From: Methylobacterium persicinum
GTDB taxonomy: Bacteria; Pseudomonadota; Alphaproteobacteria; Rhizobiales; Beijerinckiaceae
Length of the DNA: 64,000 bases
Assembly: GCF_022179525.1 (NCBI RefSeq)
Contig: NZ_BPQX01000017.1
Span: 1 to 64,000 of the forward strand
Direction: 5' to 3'
The position numbers and the translations under genes are program-made. Shown piece after piece: positions 51,497-59,878 of the stretch; position 1 is the stretch's first letter; every line of letters begins with the position of its first letter. The notes beneath the pieces are model-generated. The model ran no database searches, was not told where the DNA came from, and saw only the letters and a program-made list of their open reading frames with translations.

Positions 51497-52975
51497 ATGA
51501 AAAAGCATCTTCTCGGGCTGTCCATGGGCGTCGCCGCTTGCGCTCTCGCGGGTGCCGCCTTCGCCGCTGGCAGCAACAAGTCTTATACTGACCAGTCGGG
51601 CACTGGTGGCAGCATCGTCATCAACCAGAATTCGGGCGACAATGGTCGTGTTGTGACTGCTGGCGATGGCGGCAACAACTATGTCGGCTACGACGGCCAT
51701 TCGTTCCAGCAGTCCGGTTACGGCAATGCCCTGACCGTTAATCAGACCGGCACCAGCAACGCCCTCGGTTTCGATGTCGGCTCGCAGGCTGGCACGAACA
51801 ACACCGCGAACGTGCTGCAGCAGGGCCGGGACGGCCGGGTCGAACTGCTGCAGAACGGCAGCAACAATGGTCAAGTCTCCGGCCGCGTCTTCCTGGACGC
51901 GAATGACAACTCCACTGCCAGCAACCTGATCAAGCAGGATTCCAACGCCCTCCGCAGCACCATTGATCTGCGCCAGGACGGCTCCAATGGCGGCGAGTTC
52001 AGCTTGATCCAGAGCGGCGCCGACAACCGGCAGACCGTGCGCCAGTCGGGCGACGGCAACCAGGTGGCAACCAACCAGGCCTCGACGACCAACAACAGCA
52101 GCATCTCGGTCACGCAGACGGGGACTTCGCTTCAGAATCAGAACTACGCCAGCGCTTATCAGAATGATCAAGCGTTCAGTTCGATCACCGTGACGCAGGC
52201 CGGCAATAACAACCGCGTCGATGCCGGGCAGCAGAATTACTTCAATTCCGGCACCAATGTCGGCAACGTCATCCAAGCAACTCAATACGGGAATAACAAC
52301 AAGGCGTATACCTTCCAGTACGACGGAAACAGCAACCAGGCTTACTCCAGCCAGTACGGCAGCGCTGGGACGGCCGCCATTTTCCAGCGTCAGGGAGACG
52401 GCAACTACGCTTCAATCGCGCAGGACAGCGGCAGCTATAACGCCTACGCCAGCCTCCAGCAGGCCGGCACCGGCAACTACGCAATTTCCTCGCAGGGCGG
52501 CGAGAACAACGCTCTGCGCGGGCCGGGATCTGACTTCAGCTATCCCTACCAGCAGGCCGCTTATCAGAATGGAAATTACAATCAGCTGTTCAACACGCAG
52601 CGCGGTTCGGGCAACACGGCCGATGTCCTGCAGCAGGGTAACAGCAACTATCTGAGGAACGATCAGTACGGGTCGCGCGGCAGCATGACGTCCAGCCAGG
52701 TCGGCAACTCGAACCAGGTGTTCAGCAACCAGACGTCTGGCAGCGACTTGGCGATGCTGATGGTGACACAGAACGGCAACAGCAACTACGTTAACTCCAC
52801 GCAGGACGGTATCCGGAACCAGGCCACCTTGCTTCAGAGTGGCGATAACAACGTGATCAATGGCCAGCAGATCGGACAGGACAATCACGCTACCGTGTCG
52901 CAGTACAACAACTCCAACACGGTGGGCTACGGTCAGAGCGGCAGCGGAAACCGTCTGACCGTCACGCAGCGTTGA
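51497..52975 (+). CDS. giant curlin-repeat amyloid subunit (CsgA-like)
   Basis: 492 residues, three times the length of E. coli CsgA (151). Sec signal MKKHLLGLSMGVAACALAGA, then tens of irregular 18-25-residue repeats with the curlin pattern S/T-x-x-x-Q-x-G-x-x-N-x-A/V (for example NALTVNQTGTSNALG, ITVTQAGNNNRVDAGQQ, TATVSQYNNSNTV-like ends). The composition is Gly/Asn/Gln/Ser-rich with almost no Cys. The last repeat ends TVTQR. It is the major curli fibre subunit by position ahead of csgH-csgB-csgF-csgG. A stable hairpin follows the stop. Confidence 0.88.
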   Translation: MKKHLLGLSMGVAACALAGAAFAAGSNKSYTDQSGTGGSIVINQNSGDNGRVVTAGDGGNNYVGYDGHSFQQSGYGNALTVNQTGTSNALGFDVGSQAGTNNTANVLQQGRDGRVELLQNGSNNGQVSGRVFLDANDNSTASNLIKQDSNALRSTIDLRQDGSNGGEFSLIQSGADNRQTVRQSGDGNQVATNQASTTNNSSISVTQTGTSLQNQNYASAYQNDQAFSSITVTQAGNNNRVDAGQQNYFNSGTNVGNVIQATQYGNNNKAYTFQYDGNSNQAYSSQYGSAGTAAIFQRQGDGNYASIAQDSGSYNAYASLQQAGTGNYAISSQGGENNALRGPGSDFSYPYQQAAYQNGNYNQLFNTQRGSGNTADVLQQGNSNYLRNDQYGSRGSMTSSQVGNSNQVFSNQTSGSDLAMLMVTQNGNSNYVNSTQDGIRNQATLLQSGDNNVINGQQIGQDNHATVSQYNNSNTVGYGQSGSGNRLTVTQR

Positions 52976-53017
52976 TCGTCTCAATAGAGACAAATTACGC
53001 GGCGTAGATCCGTGTGG

Positions 53018-53041
53018 GGGCCGCGCTGACTAGTGCGGCCC
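53018..53041 (+). terminator. hairpin after the giant curlin gene
   Basis: GGGCCGC (53018-53024) pairs with GCGGCCC (53035-53041) over a 10-base loop, 42 bases after the stop and 30 before the csgH start. It has no T-run, so it is likely a partial terminator or mRNA-stabilising stem that lets the fibre subunit be made in excess over the assembly proteins. Confidence 0.5.
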
Positions 53042-53071
53042 TCCTCATTGCTGTATCCGCGAGGTCACAGT

Positions 53072-53395
53072 ATGCCGTTATCCACTCCCCCTGATCCTCC
53101 GGGACTGCGCTGTGAATTGACCCAGCAAGTTCAGGGTGCGACCGTATCAATCACGGGATTGGTATTCGCAAGCGAAGTTAAGGTGGGTACTTACCAGCTC
53201 CGGGTCGTGAAGAAGGGGCCGGCCGGCACCTCTGTTCTCAATCAGGGCGGAACGTTCACGGCGAAGCCTTCTGAGGCGAGTCCGATCGGACATCTGGCTC
53301 TCAGCGTCGAGGCGGGCGGCGGCTACACTGCTCACCTTCTGGTAGCGTCCGGCGACAGCCGCGCCGAATGCGAGGATGTCCATGAGAGACTTTAG
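53072..53395 (+). CDS. csgH: CsgH-like curli assembly chaperone
   Basis: 107 residues; ATG at 53072 after GAGGTCACA. The single domain LRCELTQQVQGATVSITGLV, GTYQLRVVKKGPAGTSVLNQ and GGTFTAKPSEASPIGHLALS matches alphaproteobacterial CsgH, a beta-sandwich that keeps curlin subunits from aggregating before secretion. No signal peptide is visible from this start, which is unusual for a periplasmic chaperone; the export route or start may differ. Its end overlaps the next gene by 14 bases. Confidence 0.75.
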   Translation: MPLSTPPDPPGLRCELTQQVQGATVSITGLVFASEVKVGTYQLRVVKKGPAGTSVLNQGGTFTAKPSEASPIGHLALSVEAGGGYTAHLLVASGDSRAECEDVHERL

Positions 53396-53921
53396 AAAGG
53401 CAACCCTTCAAGGTCGCGCTGCACTGGCGCTCGTGAGTCTGTTCGGTGCCGGCCCTGCCGCGGCGCAGACGGTCCTGACCCCCGAGGCGCAAATGGCCGC
53501 GCCGGCTCAGGAATACGCAGTGATCGGCCGCGAGACCATCCCGATCCCGCTTCTCTCGATTGGCGGAAACCAGGCCTCCGTCACGCAGACGGGGCAATCC
53601 AATGCGCTCAACCTTGAGCAGCAGGGCCGCTCCGTCGCGATGACGCAACAGCTCGGTTCTTCCAACACGGCGAGCGCGACGCTGCGCGGCGATCAGAACG
53701 CTCTGTCCCTCATCCAGACAGGCACCGGCAATACGAGTTCGATCACCACGATCGGCTCTAACACTGTCGGCGTCCAGCAAATCGGGGACAACAATCGTTC
53801 CGACATCAAGCTCTTTGGCCAAGGCGCAACTGTGACGAGCCAACAAATCGGATCCGGCATGAGCAATGCGATCACGCAGGGCGGAGTCGGCAAAGCGGTA
53901 TCCGTGGTCCAGAGCCGATAA
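53382..53921 (+). CDS. csgB: short curlin-repeat protein (CsgB-like nucleator)
   Basis: 179 residues. The start is the ATG at 53382 (GAGG 6 bases upstream) rather than the in-frame ATG at 53376. The signal ends GAGPAAAQTV; repeats follow: NQASVTQTGQSNALNLEQQG, NALSLIQTGTGNTSSITTIG, TVGVQQIGDNNRSDIKLFG, then a less regular last repeat. By length and operon position it fits the nucleator CsgB, which anchors and seeds the fibre. It overlaps csgH, so translation is coupled. Confidence 0.75.
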   Translation: MRDFRKATLQGRAALALVSLFGAGPAAAQTVLTPEAQMAAPAQEYAVIGRETIPIPLLSIGGNQASVTQTGQSNALNLEQQGRSVAMTQQLGSSNTASATLRGDQNALSLIQTGTGNTSSITTIGSNTVGVQQIGDNNRSDIKLFGQGATVTSQQIGSGMSNAITQGGVGKAVSVVQSR

Positions 53922-53945
53922 GCCGGGTCTGTCAGAGGACTGAAG

Positions 53946-54386
53946 ATGCGCACCAGCCTAACCGCCGTCACGGCGCTGCTCGCCCTCGCCGCCTCTGGAG
54001 CGCAGGCCGGCAATCTCATCTACCAGCCGGTCAACCCGGCCTTCGGCGGCAGCCCGCTCAACGGCACATGGTTGCAATCTGAGGCCACGGCGCAGAATTT
54101 CTACCAACGCGAGGAGCAGCGTCGGTCCACCATCCAAAGCACGCTTCAGCAGCAGCAGCAGAGGCAGACGCCTGGCCAAATTTTTGCCCAGCAGCTGCAG
54201 TCACAGCTCTACAGCTCCCTTGCCAACAAGATCACCTCCGCGATCTTCGGCGAGAACGCGCAGAACAGCGGCCAATTCAGCTTTCAGGGAACGTCCATTT
54301 CGTTCGTGCGCGATGGTGCGAACGTGAATGTCACGATCAACGACGGCCAGACAATCACGCAAGTCACCGTCCCGGCCGGGCCATAA
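53946..54386 (+). CDS. csgF: CsgF curli assembly protein
   Basis: 146 residues with signal peptide VTALLALAASGAQAG. The mature start GNLIYQPVNPAFGGSPLNGT is the conserved CsgF N-terminus that inserts into the CsgG pore. A Gln-rich helix (STLQQQQQRQTPGQIFAQQL) and the C-terminal strands (GTSISFVRDGANVNVTINDG) complete it. It lies 24 bases after the csgB-like gene. Confidence 0.92.
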   Translation: MRTSLTAVTALLALAASGAQAGNLIYQPVNPAFGGSPLNGTWLQSEATAQNFYQREEQRRSTIQSTLQQQQQRQTPGQIFAQQLQSQLYSSLANKITSAIFGENAQNSGQFSFQGTSISFVRDGANVNVTINDGQTITQVTVPAGP

Positions 54387-54400
54387 TGAAATCTAAAACT

Positions 54401-54440
54401 TGATGCTTTAAGTATAGCATTGAAAGCTATAAATGCATCA
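54401..54440 (+). promoter_or_regulatory. two-tier inverted repeat upstream of csgG
   Basis: TGATGC (54401-54406) pairs with GCATCA (54435-54440), enclosing ATAGC (54414-54418) and GCTAT (54426-54430). It lies in AT-rich DNA between csgF and the csgG ribosome site (GCGGGGGGA). It may be a terminator, a processing hairpin or an operator. Confidence 0.5.
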
Positions 54441-54457
54441 GGCGGGGGGATATTGTT

Positions 54458-55372
54458 TTGGTCTGCAAAATGTTGCGCTGTGCTGCCTTGGCCGCGGCCG
54501 TATTTACCACCAGTTCGTGCTCTACCGGGTCCTGGCTCGGCGACCCGTTGTCGGAGGCACCCACCATCACGCCGCAATCGACGACGGGGTTCAATCTGGC
54601 GAGCCTGCCGCCGCCGTCGCGCAGCGTCGATATCGCGGTCTACAACTTTCCGGATCTGACCGGTCAGAACAAGCCTAACGACAACATCGCCGAGTATTCG
54701 CGCGCGGTGACGCAGGGCGGCGCGGCCTTCGTGATCGATGCCCTGCGCCGGGCCGGCAACGGCGCGTGGTTCCGGGTCGTCGAACGCGCCAACCTCGCCG
54801 ACGTGCTGCAGGAGCGCCAGCTGATCCGGGCCACGCGCACGGAATTCGCGCCCGAGAACGCCAAGCCGCTGCCCCCGGTCCGCTTCGCCGGCCTGATCGT
54901 CGAGGGCGGCATCCTAGCCTACGACGCCAACACGATCACCGGCGGCCTCGGTGCGCGCTACCTCGGCATCGGCGGCGACATGAAGTATCGCCGGGACATC
55001 GTCACGGTCGGGATGCGGATCGTATCAGTGCAGACCGCCGAGGTGCTCGAGAACGTCACCGTGACCAAGACGATCTACTCGGTCGCCCTGGATGCCAGCA
55101 CCTACCGCTACACCGCCCTCAACAAGCTGCTGGCCGTTGATGCGGGCATCACCCGCAACGAGCCCACCCAGATGGCGGTGCGCGAGGCGATCGAGCTCGC
55201 CGTCTACTCGACCGTCATGGAGGGCGTGAAGAAAGGCCTCTGGCGCTTCCGGGATCCCGGCGTCGGACGGCTCCTGGTCGATGAGTACCTGCTCCGCGAC
55301 AAGGGGGAAGTTCCCGTCGAGGCGGTCACCCAGGCGCCGAAACGGGAGGTCGTCGTCACGGCGAAGAACTGA
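54458..55372 (+). CDS. csgG: CsgG curli secretion pore lipoprotein
   Basis: 304 residues; a TTG start follows a GGGGGG ribosome site, with an ATG at 54470 as the alternative. Lipoprotein signal with lipobox TSSCS. CsgG features: SRSVDIAVYNFPDLTGQNKP, FRVVERANLADVLQERQLIR, PVRFAGLIVEGGILAYDANT, GARYLGIGGDMKYRRDIVTV and VTVTKTIYSVALDASTYRY. It forms the nonameric outer-membrane channel for curlin subunits. Four bases separate it from the lytic transglycosylase gene. Confidence 0.92.
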   Translation: MVCKMLRCAALAAAVFTTSSCSTGSWLGDPLSEAPTITPQSTTGFNLASLPPPSRSVDIAVYNFPDLTGQNKPNDNIAEYSRAVTQGGAAFVIDALRRAGNGAWFRVVERANLADVLQERQLIRATRTEFAPENAKPLPPVRFAGLIVEGGILAYDANTITGGLGARYLGIGGDMKYRRDIVTVGMRIVSVQTAEVLENVTVTKTIYSVALDASTYRYTALNKLLAVDAGITRNEPTQMAVREAIELAVYSTVMEGVKKGLWRFRDPGVGRLLVDEYLLRDKGEVPVEAVTQAPKREVVVTAKN

Positions 55373-55374
55373 CC

Positions 55375-56346
55375 ATGACCGTCCGCCTGACAGCCGCGCT
55401 CGCCGCGGCCGCCTTACTCTCCACGTTCGCACTGATCCCGCAGGTCCGCGGCAACAGCGTCGCCGCGCCGCGGATGGCGGCGGCGTCCGTCGACGTACCC
55501 GATCAGGCGACCGAGAGTAAGCCTGCACCGAAGGCGGCCCTCTCCAGTCCCATCGCGGCGATCGATCTTCGCGACATTGCCCTGCGCGACAGCGATCGGC
55601 CCGCATCCTCCGAGCCGATGCTATCGCTCACGGAGGGGGCGGGCCCCGACCAGCCCGCCACCGCGCTCTGGGGCGCATGGCCCGTTCGGCATCGCGACGT
55701 CAGCTTCAGTCCGCTGATCTCCGACGCCGCCGCCCGTACGGGGGTGCCCTATGATTTCCTTTACCGCCTGCTGCGTCAGGAAAGTGGATTGCGGGCCGAC
55801 GCGATCAGTCCCAAGGGCGCCTTGGGAATCGCGCAGTTCATGCCGGCGACGGCTCTGGAACGCGGCCTGACCAACCCGTTCGACCCCAGCCAAGCGGTCA
55901 TCAAGGCGGCCGAGCTGCTGCGGGACCATTGGGTCCGCTTCGGCAGTCTCGGGCTCGCGGCGGCAGCCTACAACGCCGGCCCCGGACGGGTCGAGAAGTG
56001 GCTGGCCGGCCAGTCCGGCATTCCGCAGGAGACGCGCGACTATGTGCAGATCGTGACCGGCCGGACGGTGGAGGGTTGGGCGCCAGCCGGACGGTGGGTT
56101 TCCCTGGAACGCGGACCGGACCAGATGGCCCCGGCCGGCCCGGGATGGGCGGTTCGGTTGCCGATGCCGGGCGCCCTGTCGCTACATCCCCCGGCCGAAC
56201 GGCCGACCCCGCGCCTCAAGGCCGGAAAGGCCGGTCCCCGCAGCATCGAAGCACGGCGCTTCGACGCCACGGCCCGATCAGAAGATGAGCTGTGCGCTCT
56301 GGTCGGCGGCCATTCCAACGCCTGCATCGTGAGGAGGACCTATTGA
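55375..56346 (+). CDS. SLT-type lytic transglycosylase in the curli operon
   Basis: 323 residues with an N-terminal signal (AALAAAALLSTFALIPQVRG). The SLT domain (~120-230) shows GVPYDFLYRLLRQESGLRAD with the catalytic Glu, ISPKGALGIAQFMPATALER, and LAAAAYNAGPGRVEKWLAGQ. It cleaves peptidoglycan glycan strands. Its start lies 2 bases after csgG, suggesting it opens the wall for the CsgG pore. CsgE and the regulator CsgD were not found. Confidence 0.88.
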   Translation: MTVRLTAALAAAALLSTFALIPQVRGNSVAAPRMAAASVDVPDQATESKPAPKAALSSPIAAIDLRDIALRDSDRPASSEPMLSLTEGAGPDQPATALWGAWPVRHRDVSFSPLISDAAARTGVPYDFLYRLLRQESGLRADAISPKGALGIAQFMPATALERGLTNPFDPSQAVIKAAELLRDHWVRFGSLGLAAAAYNAGPGRVEKWLAGQSGIPQETRDYVQIVTGRTVEGWAPAGRWVSLERGPDQMAPAGPGWAVRLPMPGALSLHPPAERPTPRLKAGKAGPRSIEARRFDATARSEDELCALVGGHSNACIVRRTY

Positions 56347-56705
56347 GCCCGCGCGCCTCGCCGAAGCGGCGCGACCTGCTCGACGCGCACCGGATCGAAC
56401 GCAACGGGCCGGACCGGCGAGCGCGCACGCTCCCGGCGATCGGCTCGGCGGTTGCCAGCCGGAATGGGGCCAGCCTGCCGCAGGAGCTTCGAACTGACGA
56501 TCGGATCGGACGGACTGCGATCGATGGGAGGCCCGAGCCGCTGACCCTGTATTAGGTCGATGCAATCGCGAAGGATCGTCGGGTCGCGCACGAACGTGCA
56601 GTCGTTGATGTTCACCGGGACGTTGCGCCGCTCGATGAATTGCGCCCGGACCCCTGCGACCGATGCCAGGACGAGAAGGAACGACAGGATGAGCTTTCTG
56701 AACAT
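56340..56705 (-). CDS. small exported protein with NDCT...DP..L..C motif
   Basis: 121 residues. Signal peptide MFRKLILSFLLVLASVAGVR, then VNINDCTFVRDPTILRDCID with two Cys, and a basic tail. The 57684-58007 protein has the same block (NVNDCTLLPDPVALKRCVDS), so the two are paralogues with a shared disulfide-type motif. It converges on the transglycosylase gene with a 7-base overlap. Function unknown. Confidence 0.65.
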   Translation of the reverse strand: MFRKLILSFLLVLASVAGVRAQFIERRNVPVNINDCTFVRDPTILRDCIDLIQGQRLGPPIDRSPSDPIVSSKLLRQAGPIPAGNRRADRRERARSPVRPVAFDPVRVEQVAPLRRGARAQ

Positions 56706-56936
56706 AGGAGATGATCGGCCTGCACGGTGATCGATCGTGGGCGCCGTCTGTCAACAGCTGTCGACCTAACCTGTCGGCCCAACGTCGTCCTTGTCGCGAG
56801 GTTCCCGAAGCTGCATCGAGCCCGACACTGAAAAGTATTGGAAACCCATTCCGAAATAATCCCCGATTCAATTCTGAGCCAGTAAAGCCATCCGTGTAGC
56901 GCGATCGCTGCCCGATCTGTCGTGAGGATCACCCTA

Positions 56937-57641
56937 GTGAGAACGCCCGGCATCCCGTTCGACCTGAAACGCCCGGTCGGGTCCCCGCGCTCCGGTGGCT
57001 GGCGCCGGAGGCGCCATGACCTGCGGCGGTGGGTGCCCGCCTGCCTCGCCGTCTATCCGGTGGTGGCTTGGGCGATGGCCGCGTCTGCGCAAACGCCGAA
57101 GGCCGAGGCCCCCAAAGGTGAGGTTTCAAAGACCGAGGCGCCCGCGTCAGCCCAGAGCCCGGCGACCGCCGAGGCGCGACCGTCCAGCTGCGATGCGGCA
57201 TGCGTTCGCGCGGGGGCCGAACGGGCCTCGCAATCCTGTTCGCCCCGGATCGAGAATGAAGCGCCCTTCGACTTCGAGTGGCTGACGCGTCCGTATGGCG
57301 GCATCTTCCAAGAGGCCGATCCCCCGGCGGCCGGCAGTGCCGTCGTGCGCTACAAGGGAGATTCAATCCGCTTCATGAGCCCGCAACGGGAATGGGTCCG
57401 CATCACGTACGAGTGCGCCTTCAATTCGGCCACCCAGCGCGTCGAGGGCGTGACGGTCCGCCTCGGCCGGTTGAACGGACGCGGCCTGCCGCCGACCCCC
57501 CAGGGCGGACGCGTGGCGACCGCCCCGCCGCAGCCCGGCGGACCTGCCGCCCCCGTCGCCCTGCCGCCCCCGAAGCGCAAGCCGAAACCCGGGGAACCGA
57601 ACAGCATCGAAATTCTTCAGGTCAATCCCACCGGCCGGTAA
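56937..57641 (+). CDS. hypothetical exported protein, Pro-rich C-terminus
   Basis: About 234 residues from the GTG at 56937; GTG 56922 is an alternative. A hydrophobic signal (VPACLAVYPVVAWAMAASAQ) lies about 30 residues in, after an Arg-rich stretch. A Pro/Ala/Lys linker leads to a domain with SSCDAACVRAGAERASQSC, PFDFEWLTRPYGGIFQEADP and EWVRITYECAFNSATQRVEG. It ends with a PPPKRKPKPG region. Four Cys may form disulfides. Family unknown; it follows the curli block. Confidence 0.6.
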   Translation: MRTPGIPFDLKRPVGSPRSGGWRRRRHDLRRWVPACLAVYPVVAWAMAASAQTPKAEAPKGEVSKTEAPASAQSPATAEARPSSCDAACVRAGAERASQSCSPRIENEAPFDFEWLTRPYGGIFQEADPPAAGSAVVRYKGDSIRFMSPQREWVRITYECAFNSATQRVEGVTVRLGRLNGRGLPPTPQGGRVATAPPQPGGPAAPVALPPPKRKPKPGEPNSIEILQVNPTGR

Positions 57642-57683
57642 GTGCGGACCTGCGACCCCCCATATCCGTTTGCGAGGGACACC

Positions 57684-58007
57684 ATGAAATTCAGAGTCGC
57701 GCTCATCCTCTGCGTGACGGGCTTCGGCGCTTCCGCACAGACGCCGGGCAATGTGAACGATTGCACGCTGCTGCCCGATCCAGTTGCGCTGAAGCGCTGC
57801 GTCGACAGTTTCGGCCCGCAGAGTCTCCGATCATCGAATACGCTCCCGCTTCCCACCAACGCGCCGGATTCGGTGCAACCGGAAGTGCGGCCAAAGAATG
57901 TGCCTCAGGTACCGGCGGAAACGCGTTCCGACGCTTGGCTGCATGACCGCGCGGCGGTCCCGACCACAAGGCAAAAGCCGTCTGATACGATTCAGCTGAA
58001 TCAATAA
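57684..58007 (+). CDS. small exported protein, paralogue of 56340-56705
   Basis: 107 residues. The signal peptide MKFRVALILCVTGFGASAQT is followed by NVNDCTLLPDPVALKRCVDS, aligning with NINDCTFVRDPTILRDCID of the other protein. The remainder is a Pro/Ser-rich, probably disordered tail ending DTIQLNQ. It lies 42 bases after the preceding gene. The conserved two-Cys block might form one disulfide. Function unknown. Confidence 0.65.
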   Translation: MKFRVALILCVTGFGASAQTPGNVNDCTLLPDPVALKRCVDSFGPQSLRSSNTLPLPTNAPDSVQPEVRPKNVPQVPAETRSDAWLHDRAAVPTTRQKPSDTIQLNQ

Positions 58008-58123
58008 TCTACCGGCGCGAAACCGCAATCGGTGCCGCGTTTCAGGGCACGATGCAGTCCGTCAGCCTCACATCCGGGCCGGCGACCGGCCAGCCTTCGG
58101 CCCATCGTTCGCCGCGTCGCGGA

Positions 58124-58732
58124 TCACCGTTGGCGAACGGTCAAAGTCGAACCCGTTCCGCTCTGCGTGTAGGCCACAAAACTGCGGGTGCCGGATTGTG
58201 TGATGGTAACCTTCTCGCCGGATCCGGTCTGTATGCCGGTTACGCCGTTGTATGACCCGTCTTGATTGATGGTCGCGGTCTCGTTCTGCCCAACCTGAAG
58301 TAACCGGATCGTGTTCTGGGTCCCGGTCAGGCTGACGAGTAGCATGGCGAGGTCGCCCTGCGTGACATTCAAGCGATTCCCCGTCCCCGATTGATCGACA
58401 TTGAAAATGGCGTGCCGGCCCGTCTGTCGGACGGTCGTTGCGTTGTCTGTTCCGGAAGGCGTAGGGACCGCGCTGCCGCCGAGATCCGCGTTGCCTAAGA
58501 AGAGCGCGTTGCCTAAGAAGAGCGCGTTGCCGGACGTCGGTGCGCTGGGTTTCGACGCGTTGCGGCCCCCGATCGCGAGCAGATTGGTCCCAATTGTGGT
58601 CCCGCCGTAAGCGTCGGCGAGGCCGATGCTGCCTCCGTCTGCATGGGCCGGCGCGGCGTACGTTGCTGCGCTGAGGAGCGCACCAAACGAGAAACCAATC
58701 AGTCGGCTGTCACGGCGGAGAGGCAGACGCAT
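58124..58732 (-). CDS. third curlin-repeat protein
   Basis: 202 residues with an N-terminal export signal (GFSFGALLSAATYAAPAHAD). The middle has GNALFLGNALFLGNADLGG, coded by an exact 18-bp tandem duplication (58491-58508 and 58509-58526). Curlin-type repeats follow: TVRQTGRHAIFNVDQSGTGN, LNVTQGDLAMLLVSLTGTQN, IRLLQVGQNETATINQDG, VTITQSGTRSFVAYTQSG. It is transcribed toward the main operon. It may be an alternative nucleator or minor subunit. Confidence 0.78.
   Translation of the reverse strand: MRLPLRRDSRLIGFSFGALLSAATYAAPAHADGGSIGLADAYGGTTIGTNLLAIGGRNASKPSAPTSGNALFLGNALFLGNADLGGSAVPTPSGTDNATTVRQTGRHAIFNVDQSGTGNRLNVTQGDLAMLLVSLTGTQNTIRLLQVGQNETATINQDGSYNGVTGIQTGSGEKVTITQSGTRSFVAYTQSGTGSTLTVRQR
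58491..58526. repeat. exact 18-bp tandem duplication inside a curlin gene
   Basis: TTGCCTAAGAAGAGCGCG occurs twice in direct tandem, encoding two copies of NALFLG in frame. It is a recent expansion able to change length without shifting the frame. Confidence 0.9.
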
Positions 58733-59878
58733 GATACTTCGCGGTATCCGGAACGGTCAGGTGGCCGCTCAAGGATACGGGGAGGGAATTAATGGGCGAA
58801 CAAGCGCCGCTGTCACGCCGGCGCAATGACTGCCGCTGCGCTATACCGGTGACTAACAGGACGAGGGGGATGGCGGAGACCGCCCGGTTGAGGGGCGTTG
58901 ATGCTGCCCCAGCGAGCCTCCCGGGCAGCTTTCATTCGCGCGGCCGCTCACGAAGATCACGCGCGGGCGGAACAGGCCGTTGCGCTCTGCCAAACGGCCG
59001 CGAACGAGGTAGACGAGATACGCTGAGACCGAACAACGGGCCAAGGCCGGCGACGAAGTGGATCGTCCAGACCTCGCCCTGAGGTAGCAGCGGCGCCAAG
59101 AATTTTACGGTCCGCGCCATGGGCGCATCGGCCGAGATCCGAAGGCTGGCGATCGCGACGATCCAATGCCGGTCAACGCGCGTCGCTAATTTTACTTGCC
59201 GTTCCGGAACAGGCGACGTCTCGGCTGGCGGATGCGACACCAGAGTGAGTGGGTCGCATATTCTCGTCACCAAATTGCTGGCGCCCACCGAACACAGTGA
59301 TCTTGTTATTTCTCAACCTAAGGCTGACGCACGGTTACTGCCAAGGCTTTGAGTTTGGCAATGCAGTAAAAACCTCTGGACTGTGACGGGATTGCATGTG
59401 TGGCGCCCGTTTATCTCGGGCCGCAGGGGATCAGGAGCGATCAGGCATGAAGCGAAGCACGATGACTGAAAATCGAATGGCGTTCAGAATCTTGGAGGTG
59501 GGTCGATAAAAGGCCGTCGGCTTTTCCGGCAAACAGGCGGCGAAGCGGCTGTTCCGCTATCGGCCAGCTCCAGTTGCGTGAGCAGGCGGCTTCGAATGGC
59601 TGGGTCGGGTGGACAGCGGCTCGTCCGCTTTCGGGCGGGTATGGACGGAAGCGGACGTGGTGCCATTCCCGCTTCCGATCCGTGGCTGTTAAATGAGGCA
59701 CATTAAAACGATCGGCGCTCTCTCGGTTTGAAGGTGCGACGCCGAGGTACTCACCCGTCCCGTACGACATCCGAGAAGTCGGGAGCGTCGGCGGCCCGTC
59801 CGATGAGCGGAGCGCCCAGTCGTTCCGCGCGGAAGCGCCCGGGCCGCATCCATCGCCGGCGCCGGATCGGGGAACCGG
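58733..59878. other. 1.1 kb without an intact gene; possible cytochrome b remnant
   Basis: On the minus strand, KFLAPLLPQGEVWTIHFVAG (near 59110-59050) and, after a frameshift, YLVYLVRGRLAERNGLFRPR (near 59020-58960) resemble two helices of a b-type cytochrome or similar membrane protein. That fits its position downstream of the sulfite dehydrogenase, but the match is weak. The rest holds nothing I recognise. Confidence 0.3.

Noticed and set aside
58853-59170. Cytochrome b gene downstream of the sulfite dehydrogenase
   Set aside because: Only two helix-like pieces in different frames; kept as a low-confidence remnant within the intergenic entry, not as a gene.
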